A stretch of DNA of 64,000 nucleotides, from IMG/VR virus record IMGVR_UViG_3300049719_000158, positions 25,732 to 89,731 of that record; one strand, given 5' to 3'. Numbering within the stretch: position 1 is the first letter of the stretch; every line of letters starts with the position of its first letter. Under the pieces are notes generated by a model. The model saw only the letters and a list, made by a program, of their open reading frames with translations. It ran no database searches and had not been told where the DNA came from. Positions 51,446 through 59,346 of this stretch are shown here, piece after piece. Position numbers and translations under genes: made by a program. Source of the DNA: a virus.

Positions 51446-52333
51446 ACGAACGTCGCGACTATTTAGTGCGTCAAGAACTACACTAATTCCACGTTCAAGA
51501 TAATCGCATTCCCATAACACGATTACTTTATATCCATTGTCTTCGGCGACTTTATTTTTACATGTATCATTATTCCAAATTTCTTGCGCAGTTCTTTTCA
51601 CTATTGGATGAAAAAATTGTGCATCATACGTTTTTGGATTACAATGCCAATACTCTCCATTTACTTCAATGAATAAATTAAGTTCTGGAATGAATATGTC
51701 GTACATATACGTGCGATTATTTGCTTTAATTTTGAAACTATGCTGTGCTGTCGGATAATACTTGACGATATCATCAAAAACTGTTACCTCAAGTTTACTA
51801 CGCCAATAATCGGGCGTATTATTATAAACTCCGTCTTCCCACATTTTTTTCGTTATATTACGTAATAATTCTTTTGTTTCATCTGAATGATGTTTTCCCT
51901 TCATTCCTGCTTCACCACCTTCGTCATAAAAACGCTGACGCGCGGCAGAGACATTAGCGCAAACTTGTGCACTCATTTTTTTACCACGAGTGGGATGATT
52001 ATTTATCGCCCATTCAATCATATGTGCGCTCCAATATTCAAAATACCCTCGTTCTGTTTTTGTTGCTATGACCTTTTTTGCCCATTCTGGATTTGCATTT
52101 CTTATTGTTGCAGCGACGCTCATTTTTTGACGTGTTTCAGGCGAACGTTTTTGTCTTAAAATTTGATTAATTAAAAATTCATATTCTTCATTGTCTATTG
52201 CTTTTCGAAGAATACAACGAATACGAAATTTACTAATTTTATGTTGTTCGTATCGTTTTACTAATTCAGATAAATTTACACCACTCCGAAATAATGCAAC
52301 TATCTCCTGAATAATGTCTATGTTGAGTTTCAT
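51440..52333 (-). CDS. homing endonuclease with Vsr/EDxHD-like core
   Basis: 297 residues. The N-terminus has a helix-turn-helix (IVALFRSGVNLSELVKRYEQ), followed by NUMOD3-like SPETRQKMSVAATIRN and HSDETKELLRN. The C-terminal nuclease reads SKLEVTVFDDI, YMYDIFIPELNLFIEVNGEY then WHCNPKTYD, IWNNDTCKNKVAEDNGYKVI and VLWECDYLE. This organisation is typical of freestanding phage homing nucleases. Lies just upstream of, and divergent from, the FEN gene. Confidence 0.82.
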   Translation of the reverse strand: MKLNIDIIQEIVALFRSGVNLSELVKRYEQHKISKFRIRCILRKAIDNEEYEFLINQILRQKRSPETRQKMSVAATIRNANPEWAKKVIATKTERGYFEYWSAHMIEWAINNHPTRGKKMSAQVCANVSAARQRFYDEGGEAGMKGKHHSDETKELLRNITKKMWEDGVYNNTPDYWRSKLEVTVFDDIVKYYPTAQHSFKIKANNRTYMYDIFIPELNLFIEVNGEYWHCNPKTYDAQFFHPIVKRTAQEIWNNDTCKNKVAEDNGYKVIVLWECDYLERGISVVLDALNSRDVRS

Positions 52334-52351
52334 ATAATATATATATATTGT

Positions 52352-53320
52352 ATGAGTAGTCTAAGACCAGTGCTAATTGTTGACGCCATGAACGCGCTGT
52401 GCAGGTGTGTGGCCGCATTTCCTCAATTTACGTCAAATGGAGAACAATTTGGTGGTACAATTGGTTTTCTTAAAACTCTTCGTAAACTTGTTAACGAAAT
52501 TCAGCCTAAACAAGTTTATGTATGTTGGGAAAGCGGAGGTAGTACTAAACGACGCGCTATTTTCAAAGAATATAAAATGGGTCGTTCACCAGAACGTCTC
52601 AATCGATTTTATGGTGAAGATTTACAGGAGAGTCAAGAAAATCGCTCGTTTCAGACGGCTGAGCTCATCGGAATTCTAAAACACGTTCCCGTTTGTCAAT
52701 TATACGTACCCGACTGCGAGGGTGACGACGTTGTTGCATACTTGTGCAAGAATAAGTTGAATGAAGTCGACAAAGTCGTTGCATCGAGCGACAAGGACTT
52801 TTATCAATTGTTAGACGCAAAGACAAGGATTTATAGCTTTCACAAGAAAACGTTCATACTTGCTCAACAGGTATTTGATGAGTTCAGAATTTCTACAAGA
52901 AATTGGGCGGTTGCGAAGGCGATAGTTGGAGAACCTGTTGGTGGCGATAACATCCCTTCGATAAAAGGCGTCGGATTTAAAACTGCGTCAAAATATTTCC
53001 CGATGTTAGGTACCGATACGGACGTACTTCTACAACACATTTTTGATTATTCAAACGTAAACAAGGGAAAACAAAAAATATACGAAAAAGTTCTCGAAGG
53101 TACTGATATCATCAAAAGAAATTATCGACTTGTATATTTGGGTGACAACACGTTATCTTTACAACAACAGACACAAATCGATAATCAAATGTTAAAACAT
53201 CGGCCAAAAACTAATAAACTTGAAATTATGCGAACATTAGCAAAACATGGAATTTCAGATTTTAACGTCGATGATTTTGTGTATTCTTTCAATTGCATTG
53301 AAGGAATTAGACAAAATTAA
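52352..53320 (+). CDS. 5'-3' exonuclease, FEN/RNase H type
   Basis: 322 residues. LIVDAMNALCR, PDCEGDDVVAYL, VASSDKDFYQLL (metal-binding acids) and GDNIPSIKGVGFKTASKYFP (helix-hairpin-helix) define the flap/5'-exonuclease family that includes T4 RNase H. It would remove RNA primers and process flaps. It has its own plus-strand promoter region, shared with the divergent endonuclease gene (18 bases apart, very AT-rich). Confidence 0.88.
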   Translation: MSSLRPVLIVDAMNALCRCVAAFPQFTSNGEQFGGTIGFLKTLRKLVNEIQPKQVYVCWESGGSTKRRAIFKEYKMGRSPERLNRFYGEDLQESQENRSFQTAELIGILKHVPVCQLYVPDCEGDDVVAYLCKNKLNEVDKVVASSDKDFYQLLDAKTRIYSFHKKTFILAQQVFDEFRISTRNWAVAKAIVGEPVGGDNIPSIKGVGFKTASKYFPMLGTDTDVLLQHIFDYSNVNKGKQKIYEKVLEGTDIIKRNYRLVYLGDNTLSLQQQTQIDNQMLKHRPKTNKLEIMRTLAKHGISDFNVDDFVYSFNCIEGIRQN

Positions 53321-53865
53321 TTTGTGTACTTTTGAACAAGATTTCCATCTTTGTCCCAAAAACCAACCCATTGCAGTTGACATCCTAAACCATTACTGCG
53401 ATCGTTCCGGATACATTTCAACAAGAAGTGTATGTAATTCAAAATGAACTCGATCAGGAACAAGAACGGTTTCATCGAGCGTATACAACTGTTCCAGTTT
53501 TCTTGTTATTTCATGTTTATATTCATTTTTAAATTTTTTAAATGCTTCAGGACATGGATGATGCGCTTGATATGAAATTTTCCATCAAATGTAGGAATGT
53601 TCTCTTTCCAAAAGTTAATAATCTCGACATACTTCTCAAGTGACGTTTGCATTTTAGAATTGTAATGATTCACATCTTGATTTCGACAAGAGAAATATTT
53701 CTCCGCCAAGCGAGCCTTGTAGAACTCTCTGATCGCACCAGTCAAGTATTCATCCATTTTGTCGATGAAGTGTTCACGATCGTATGCCATTTTTTCGAGA
53801 ATGATCGTTTCTTTGATCAAATCTCGTAGAAGCTCTTCTTGTTCAATTTCAATTTGTCTCTTCAT
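53317..53865 (-). pseudogene. conserved-looking gene broken by two frameshifts
   Basis: The first frame (53506-53865) reads MKRQIEIEQEELLRDLIKET to FWKENIPTFDGKF. The protein-like continuation YQAHHPCPEAFKKFKNEYKH EITRKLEQLYTLDETVLVPD RVHFELHTLLVEMYPER lies in a second frame, and NGLGCQLQWVGFWDKDGNLV QKYTN in a third. The first switch is at a GGAAAATTTC run where one extra A would restore the frame. Intact, it would encode ~180 residues of unknown function. Either decay or sequence error. Confidence 0.55.
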
Positions 53866-53866
53866 G

Positions 53867-54151
53867 TCACTCGTTCTCGCCTAACCTCGTCATCACTTGA
53901 TTTATAACGTCCTGTGGCACGTTTCCACGCATTAGGTCCTTCGCGTAGCTGACGAACTCTGCGTCTGTCGCTAATCTCACGTTTAGCTCTGGTGCGACTG
54001 CGTAGAACTCGTTCATCAACGCGTGGTACACGTCATCAGCGGTGTGCACGTGAGGATTAAATTTGTCAAGCAACGTGTACGTTCCTGAGTGAGCTCTTTC
54101 GAGCAGTGCTTGTTTCACGATTTCTCTTAGTTCTGAAAGCTTTAGCTTCAT
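53867..54151 (-). CDS. leader-bearing hypothetical protein, 94 aa
   Basis: Start chosen at MKLKLSELREIVKQALLERA, a good copy of the leader; an upstream ATG would mask it. The rest has YHALMNEFYAVAPELNVRLA and a helical end. Unknown function. Confidence 0.65.
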   Translation of the reverse strand: MKLKLSELREIVKQALLERAHSGTYTLLDKFNPHVHTADDVYHALMNEFYAVAPELNVRLATDAEFVSYAKDLMRGNVPQDVINQVMTRLGENE

Positions 54152-54158
54152 GTTGAGA

Positions 54159-54503
54159 TTAAGTATGCACCCGTCGCCCACACACAACGTACCGATTGTT
54201 AGTGTAAGCTGTGTTCCATCGCTCGTTCAACCTGCGTGAATTCCAGACGCGAAGAACATCGTCTGACGGTACCAACGACGACTTGACTGTAACATGAAGC
54301 AGTTCGGCTATTTCGAAGCATTTTTCGTACATCATGATGCCATTGCCTTTATTTCTGTATTCTACGTTCAAGAACGAGTGCGTCTCGTAGAATTTCTCGT
54401 CCGGGCGCACGTCAATGCACATTTCAACGTGCCCGACTTCTTTGCTCCCGTCGAACCACTCAACGAGAATTGAGCGTTGTCTATTGACGATGTGCGGTGT
54501 CAT
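54159..54503 (-). CDS. GNAT-like acetyltransferase
   Basis: 114 residues. SFLNVEYRNKGNGIMMYEKC is the acetyl-CoA-binding motif A region (RxxGxG/A-like, R-N-K-G-N-G). VEMCIDVRPDEKF and VLRVWNSRRLNERWNT agree with the strand-helix order of GNAT. The N-terminus is short. Substrate unknown. Confidence 0.6.
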   Translation of the reverse strand: MTPHIVNRQRSILVEWFDGSKEVGHVEMCIDVRPDEKFYETHSFLNVEYRNKGNGIMMYEKCFEIAELLHVTVKSSLVPSDDVLRVWNSRRLNERWNTAYTNNRYVVCGRRVHT

Positions 54504-54940
54504 TTTTCAATCAAATAAACACGTTTTTGTCCTCTATTGAACGCATTTACGTAAGTCATGTAACTATCGTACTTTCCGTACGTTTTTAGCACCCACTTGC
54601 TACACGGGTCGAGAAAAACTTTTTTATCTGCATCCCACACCACCCAATGACACAATCCAGATTTCCACGTAATTGACACAATCGCGGTTTGTTCAAGCTT
54701 TTCCCACTTTTCCAAGCGTTTTTCTTTGTGATGCAACTTGATCCTTTGCATCGCGTCCTTAAGCTTAAAGGGCGGTGTGTTTGCTGGTCCACGTGGACGC
54801 CTGTTTGGATGAACTATCTTCAACGCTTTGTCATACGACGTGCAAAGCACCATTGTCAACGCCGCAGGACCACAACCGTCGACATGTTTTTGTTGAACAG
54901 CTTTCATCCAATTTTGCCCGCGATTGAACAATATCTTCAT
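54500..54940 (-). CDS. C39-like cysteine peptidase fold protein
   Basis: 146 residues from MKILFNRGQNWMKAVQQKHV. VDGCGPAALTMVL holds the Cys of a papain-like C39 domain; SGLCHWVVWD holds the His, and FLDPCSKW the Asp. No signal peptide or export domain. It may cleave a phage or host protein, or be a non-peptidase member of the fold. Confidence 0.65.
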   Translation of the reverse strand: MKILFNRGQNWMKAVQQKHVDGCGPAALTMVLCTSYDKALKIVHPNRRPRGPANTPPFKLKDAMQRIKLHHKEKRLEKWEKLEQTAIVSITWKSGLCHWVVWDADKKVFLDPCSKWVLKTYGKYDSYMTYVNAFNRGQKRVYLIEK

Positions 54941-54970
54941 TACGTCAATCAATCTCGATGGTCGTGCAAG

Positions 54971-55120
54971 TCACGTGTCGGTACCTGTGTCGACAATGGT
55001 GAGGTTGTAGTCTCCATCCACCTCGACGTTCGCAGTCTCTCGATTGTCATGGTGACGCACGACTTCAGTCTTTCCAGGAAGGTTTAAAAATCTCCATGTT
55101 GAGCCAACGGGAAGCGCCAT
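54971..55120 (-). CDS. 49-aa small beta protein
   Basis: MALPVGSTWRFLNLPGKTEV VRHHDNRETANVEVDGDYNL TIVDTGTDT. Pattern of alternating hydrophobics suggests a small barrel. Good position between two minus genes. Unknown. Confidence 0.5.
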   Translation of the reverse strand: MALPVGSTWRFLNLPGKTEVVRHHDNRETANVEVDGDYNLTIVDTGTDT

Positions 55121-55167
55121 TAAATCTCACTTCGCTTGCACTCTTCTGTTCGAAGAAAAAATCTCTC

Positions 55168-55428
55168 TTACGACAAGACTTTACCAATTTTGCCAAAATC
55201 ACGTATCATCTTATCGTCGTCTACGTTGACGTATTCAACCTTCAAAAAGCAATTATCGAGCTTACACTTTGTTACAAAACCCTTGAGTTGTGGACACGTT
55301 TCGTCGCAGTGAGCGTTGTCGAACATGACGATTGGTAGCTTTCGAAATGTTTTTACAATGGCAGTCGTGGGAGGATTGACTGGTTGTCGCACAATCGGAG
55401 GAGCGGGTGCTTCAATTGATGCTGTCAC
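55168..55428 (-). CDS. hypothetical protein, 86 aa
   Basis: Pro-rich start (EAPAPPIVRQPVNPPT) then an alpha/beta segment with three Cys (NAHCDETCPQLKGFVTKCKL). No family recognised. A shorter start is possible. Confidence 0.5.
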   Translation of the reverse strand: MTASIEAPAPPIVRQPVNPPTTAIVKTFRKLPIVMFDNAHCDETCPQLKGFVTKCKLDNCFLKVEYVNVDDDKMIRDFGKIGKVLS

Positions 55429-55474
55429 AACGTTGACGATTTGTTCGATGGGTTTATGACTTTATTACTTCTTC

Positions 55475-55582
55475 TTACGCAGGTGCAGTGCCTGCAACAA
55501 CAGCCGAATATTGTTCAAGCGTTATTCTTCCGGCGCGGAAATCATTTATGGCGGTTGAAATGCGATCGTAAAGATTGTTCAT
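55475..55582 (-). CDS. 35-aa small protein
   Basis: MNNLYDRISTAINDFRAGRI TLEQYSAVVAGTAPA, opening in an ATGA overlap with the gene upstream. Amphipathic helices; unknown role. Confidence 0.45.
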   Translation of the reverse strand: MNNLYDRISTAINDFRAGRITLEQYSAVVAGTAPA

Positions 55583-55992
55583 TGTATCATGTGACCGCGA
55601 AGTGTTTGATATTCAATTTCAAGCCACCTATCCGGATCGCGCTTAGACGTCACGTTCACTTTGTCGCCATCGATTTCAACGACAACGTAAGGTTCCAACG
55701 TTGGTTCGTCAAGAACATGCAAGACTTTGTCGCCCACCGAAATTCCACTTCGTGCCACTTTGTCGACGGGTACTTTTTGCTCCGCCTCCAAGCACTGATC
55801 ACAACGTTGCAACCATCCGCTCTCGCGGTCTTCGCGAAGTTCAACGTTGTTGCATTGCTCGTCAAGGAATGCGCCGCAAACCCATTGAGTGCCCATGCGC
55901 GTCACCAACAAGCGTGAACAAAATTCTCCCGGCTTGCTTGCACACGTCTTCTCACCGCAGTCGATCACTATGTTCAAATTTCGCTTTGCCAT
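55579..55992 (-). CDS. hypothetical protein with zinc-like cysteines, 137 aa
   Basis: KTCASKPGEFCSRLL, WVCGAFLDEQC and QRCDQCLEAE form a four-to-six Cys pattern. The C-terminal half is beta (GDKVLHVLDEPTLEPYVVVE), resembling a small barrel. Unknown family. Confidence 0.6.
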   Translation of the reverse strand: MAKRNLNIVIDCGEKTCASKPGEFCSRLLVTRMGTQWVCGAFLDEQCNNVELREDRESGWLQRCDQCLEAEQKVPVDKVARSGISVGDKVLHVLDEPTLEPYVVVEIDGDKVNVTSKRDPDRWLEIEYQTLRGHMIQ

Positions 55993-56029
55993 GATACCTC
56001 AAATATAACACTTTCTTCAAAAGAATACA

Positions 56030-56299
56030 CTAATCGTTGTAGATCGTGATCGTAAATTTACGGCCATCGAGAGCAATTGCATTAAATTTCCAACACACAA
56101 TGTCTTCGTCTCGTTCAACAGTTGAAAGAAGAAATAACAACGTCATCGTCTTTCCTTCAACACGAAAGCCAACATCATACGCATCATCCCACACTCGTGA
56201 AATAAAATTACCCCTAATTATTGATGCTTCGGCAACACCGTGAGTTTTATCCCACGTAAATTGTTCGATGTCATAACAAGGCATATTTAGTCTTGACAT
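56030..56299 (-). CDS. hypothetical protein, 89 aa
   Basis: Start set at MSRLNMPCYDIEQFTWDKTH. Beta-rich, ending LDGRKFTITIYND. It is divergent from the large plus-strand gene at 56402; the AT-rich 102 bases between them probably hold promoters. Confidence 0.55.
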   Translation of the reverse strand: MSRLNMPCYDIEQFTWDKTHGVAEASIIRGNFISRVWDDAYDVGFRVEGKTMTLLFLLSTVERDEDIVCWKFNAIALDGRKFTITIYND

Positions 56300-56401
56300 A
56301 ATAAAAATATAACACTTTCTCAAAAAATATACACTCATAACGAAGCATGCATAACATTTTTTGATTTTCAGATATCGAGAAGCATATATTTATGTTGTAG
56401 T

Positions 56402-58270
56402 ATGAAGCTAAAGCTTTCACATCTGGAGAACATTGTGAACAACGTACGCAACGAAAACAAGCTGTCAACGCTTTTTTGTGAAGAAGTCAAGAAATCATTT
56501 GGTGACTGTATTCGTGGCTACTCTCCGAGAGCAATTGCTGAGAGCGCGAACTACATGCTCGACATGAACGAGCTCACGCACGTTGGCAAGGCGCCGAGCG
56601 TCAAGGTTTCGTTGTTCGTTGAGTGCCTGAAGCACAGCGACGAACACGTTCGAAAGCTTGCGACTCGATTGGTGCCAGAGAAGTTCTTGGACAACATGTT
56701 GAAAGATAAGTCTCCCGCCGTCAGGGGAGCCGCTGCAGAGCGCGTGGGCATGAAGTCGCTCAAAGAAGCTTTGTCAATGTGGCCGTCAGACGATCAGATG
56801 CGTGTAACTTACTTGACGCGGTTGCTTGACGAGCCGACGCTTGAAGACGGTGACAACGAAGAGACGCTTGAACTACACGCCGACAAGCGAATTGGTGACC
56901 CAGGGAAGCAACAACAGTTTCCCGAACTATCAGATCAGTGGTACGAGACACTGGCGTTTAGACTACTGCAAGACTATGATGGTAATGTCGAGTACTCATG
57001 GGAACGTGGTGCTTGTAACAACTACTGCAACGCAACGAAGGCGACGAGCGGCGTAGAGATCGATCGTGAAAAGCTTTATGAGAAGCTAATGGACTTGATC
57101 GAAAAGCGTGAAGACTTGGCGCTCGAAGAAGACGTGTTCAGAGAACCACGACGAGTTCTTAGCGAAAGCAAACGCGTTGATGAAAAAGCAAAGCCTGCAC
57201 GCTCGATGAAAGCGATTTCGTTGATGAAGCAACTGATCGCAGTCATGGGAACGCTTGGCTACAAAGTCTCAAGTCGCGAGAAGAACTCCGGCGAGCTCAA
57301 GTGTTGGCTTGATAAATCTGTTCCCGGCGACGATATCACGAACTCACAGGAAGCCGTAAGCGCCTTGAACAAAGCAGGTTTTAGCGTTGACGTTTCGCCG
57401 TACTCAGGCGACGTACTTAGCGTTGACGACACGTTTAGAGTCACGTTTCAAAAGAAACACGTTGAGCACGACGCATTTGTAAGCGTGTTTGCTGGGCCGC
57501 TTGCTGACGACGCACGACATGGCATTGACGTTGGTGACTTGGGCGAGAGCGTTGTGAGAGAAAAAAGTGATAAATCTTTTTCAAGTGGACATGAAGCGAT
57601 GTTGTCATGGTACAAAGAAGAAGAAAACTTTGATGATACATGTCCACAATGTGGAAACGATAGCTTTAATTGTACGTGCCTTGCACCTGATGCAACGTAC
57701 GATTTAGACGAAGGTGACGAAAAACCCGCAGCAAATGCAGATGGAACTTGTCCTGATTGTTGTGAAGACTTAGATTGTTGCATGTGCAACACATGCATTG
57801 GCATACGACATCGTCAAGTTGAACGTGAAGAAGATGAACAACGCAAAAAGTATGGCAAAGTATTGTCATGGGACGAAATGAAAGACGTTGATGAAAGCAT
57901 CGACGCACTCATTGATGGAGTGATTATAAAGGAAGAAAACGACGATTGGGATAACGTTGAGACGCCTGTTCAGCAACAAGATCGTTGGACAAAAATTGCT
58001 GAACAACCTGAAAATAAGCCATTCATTGACGCGATCAAAAATGCAGTAGACCTAAAAGAACTCGCTCGTGCAAAGCGAAGCCTGCAAAAGGCTGACGACA
58101 ACGGTGAAATAAACATGCCTGCAGGCGTGTGGATGAAGTGCTACGACGAACGCAAAGACGAACTGAAAGCCATGAATGAAAAGCCAATGTCTTCAGCGGA
58201 CTCACGCATGGATCGCCTACTACGAACGCGAGACAGCTCAGGGAAAGCCACACCAAGGAAATTTTCATGA
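56402..58270 (+). CDS. large leader-bearing protein with HEAT-like and zinc modules
   Basis: 622 residues. It starts MKLKLSHLENIVNNVRNENK, the leader pattern. Residues ~70-130 are HEAT-like (VKVSLFVECLKHSDEHVRKL, DKSPAVRGAAAERVGMKSLK). A middle alpha/beta domain (MKQLIAVMGTLGYKVSSREK) follows, then Cys clusters DTCPQCGNDSFNCTC and GTCPDCCEDLDCCMCNTC. A charged helical end completes it. It overlaps the ferritin-like gene by 4 bases, suggesting they work together. A packaged internal protein is my best guess. Confidence 0.65.
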   Translation: MKLKLSHLENIVNNVRNENKLSTLFCEEVKKSFGDCIRGYSPRAIAESANYMLDMNELTHVGKAPSVKVSLFVECLKHSDEHVRKLATRLVPEKFLDNMLKDKSPAVRGAAAERVGMKSLKEALSMWPSDDQMRVTYLTRLLDEPTLEDGDNEETLELHADKRIGDPGKQQQFPELSDQWYETLAFRLLQDYDGNVEYSWERGACNNYCNATKATSGVEIDREKLYEKLMDLIEKREDLALEEDVFREPRRVLSESKRVDEKAKPARSMKAISLMKQLIAVMGTLGYKVSSREKNSGELKCWLDKSVPGDDITNSQEAVSALNKAGFSVDVSPYSGDVLSVDDTFRVTFQKKHVEHDAFVSVFAGPLADDARHGIDVGDLGESVVREKSDKSFSSGHEAMLSWYKEEENFDDTCPQCGNDSFNCTCLAPDATYDLDEGDEKPAANADGTCPDCCEDLDCCMCNTCIGIRHRQVEREEDEQRKKYGKVLSWDEMKDVDESIDALIDGVIIKEENDDWDNVETPVQQQDRWTKIAEQPENKPFIDAIKNAVDLKELARAKRSLQKADDNGEINMPAGVWMKCYDERKDELKAMNEKPMSSADSRMDRLLRTRDSSGKATPRKFS

Positions 58271-58914
58271 ATAACGAATGCACGCTACAAACTCAACGCC
58301 TGCTCACCGAGTGGGAATGCGTGAGCAGGCCTGAACTTTCAGTGTTGCTCACTTGGCTACGTGCGCTCTATTTCACGCACCAGACGCATCATTGGATCAG
58401 CAAGGGCGATAGTTTTTTCGGAAATCATCTACTTTTTCAGCGGCTCTATGAAGAAGTCTTACCTGAAATTGATGCAGTCGCCGAAAAAAGCGTTGGACTT
58501 GGTGACGAAAACAACGTTGACTTGCACAAGCAACTTGGCACTGCGCTTGAAATCGTGTTCAGCAACTCGAGCGTCAATGTAATTCCTTCTCCTAATGACC
58601 TTGCAAAGAAGTCGCTGAAGCTTGAGCTCGAGTTCCTGTGTGCGTGCGAAGTGCTTCGAAAATCAATGAAGACAAATAACACTTTGACGACGGGAATCGA
58701 TAATCTTGTGGCTGGTGTGTGTGATCTACATGAATCTCATGTGTATTTGTTGAAGGCCGCTTGTGGTGGAAATGTCACGCAACCACACGTAGATGACGTG
58801 CAAGTTGAGCACGAAACGGCTGTGAATCCGCGCCTCATCACGTTTGACGACATTGGAATGCCCGAACGCATGAATGACGAGTGGAAGTCAGCAAATAATT
58901 ACTACGTGAAATGA
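58267..58914 (+). CDS. ferritin/Dps-like protein
   Basis: 215 residues. LRALYFTHQTHHWISKGDSF then FGNHLLFQRLYEEVLPEIDA and VAEKSVGLG match the Dps/ferritin-like helical pattern, with H...D...E metal ligands. The C-terminal ~45 residues are an extension. It may bind iron or protect DNA, or be a fold relative without ferroxidase activity. ATGA-coupled to the leader protein upstream. Confidence 0.65.
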   Translation: MNNECTLQTQRLLTEWECVSRPELSVLLTWLRALYFTHQTHHWISKGDSFFGNHLLFQRLYEEVLPEIDAVAEKSVGLGDENNVDLHKQLGTALEIVFSNSSVNVIPSPNDLAKKSLKLELEFLCACEVLRKSMKTNNTLTTGIDNLVAGVCDLHESHVYLLKAACGGNVTQPHVDDVQVEHETAVNPRLITFDDIGMPERMNDEWKSANNYYVK

Positions 58915-58933
58915 TATTTTTTGTTTTCATTTT

Positions 58934-59005
58934 TTACTGTCGGTGAAACGATATGTAAAGTTCCTCGCGAATGAGTTGACGTAATTGTGATTCATGAATG
59001 AACAT
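58934..59005 (-). CDS. 23-residue leader-only peptide
   Basis: MFIHESQLRQLIREELYISF HRQ and stop. It has exactly the leader motif (LIRE|E) of the larger proteins but nothing after it. It starts two bases beyond the stop of the gene at 59008. It is either a remnant of a deleted leader gene or a functional micropeptide. Confidence 0.45.
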   Translation of the reverse strand: MFIHESQLRQLIREELYISFHRQ

Positions 59006-59007
59006 TT

Positions 59008-59316
59008 TTACTTCTTTGGTTTGATACCTTTATTTTTCATAGAATTTGCGACTGCCCACGCGTTCTTCACACCAGGTTGTTTCTTCAACGTCTTTACGAT
59101 CTTCTCATAACCCGCGGGAGCACTTTCGTCGATGTCATTTAACTCATCGTACAATTCAACATCACCCATTTTTTCGTGAGCACGCTTTGCGTCTTCTTTT
59201 TCAAAATCATGGCTCATACCACAGTCGGGACAATAATCAACCTCTTCAGGATTTTCGACAGTCGCGAATTTCTCAAGAAGCATTTCGTAAATTCGTTGTT
59301 CAACAAGTTTGTTCAT
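59008..59316 (-). CDS. leader-like zinc-containing protein, 102 aa
   Basis: Start set at MNKLVEQRIYEMLLEKFATV, leader-like (MLLE|K). DYCPDCGMSHDFE is a zinc half-site. The C-terminal APAGYEKIVKTLKKQPGVKN then AWAVANSMKNKG is a short conserved module I associate with phage virion-linked proteins. Packaging is inferred. Confidence 0.6.
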   Translation of the reverse strand: MNKLVEQRIYEMLLEKFATVENPEEVDYCPDCGMSHDFEKEDAKRAHEKMGDVELYDELNDIDESAPAGYEKIVKTLKKQPGVKNAWAVANSMKNKGIKPKK

Positions 59317-59320
59317 AACA

Positions 59321-59328
59321 TATAAATA
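59321..59328 (+). promoter_or_regulatory. T4-late-promoter-like TATAAATA
   Basis: An exact TATAAATA lies 18 bases before the ATG of the plus-strand phosphoesterase gene, inside the 30-base gap to the divergent gene. T4 late promoters use this -10 sequence. One octamer in AT-rich DNA is weak evidence. Confidence 0.3.
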
Positions 59329-59346
59329 TTCACACATTAGTATATA

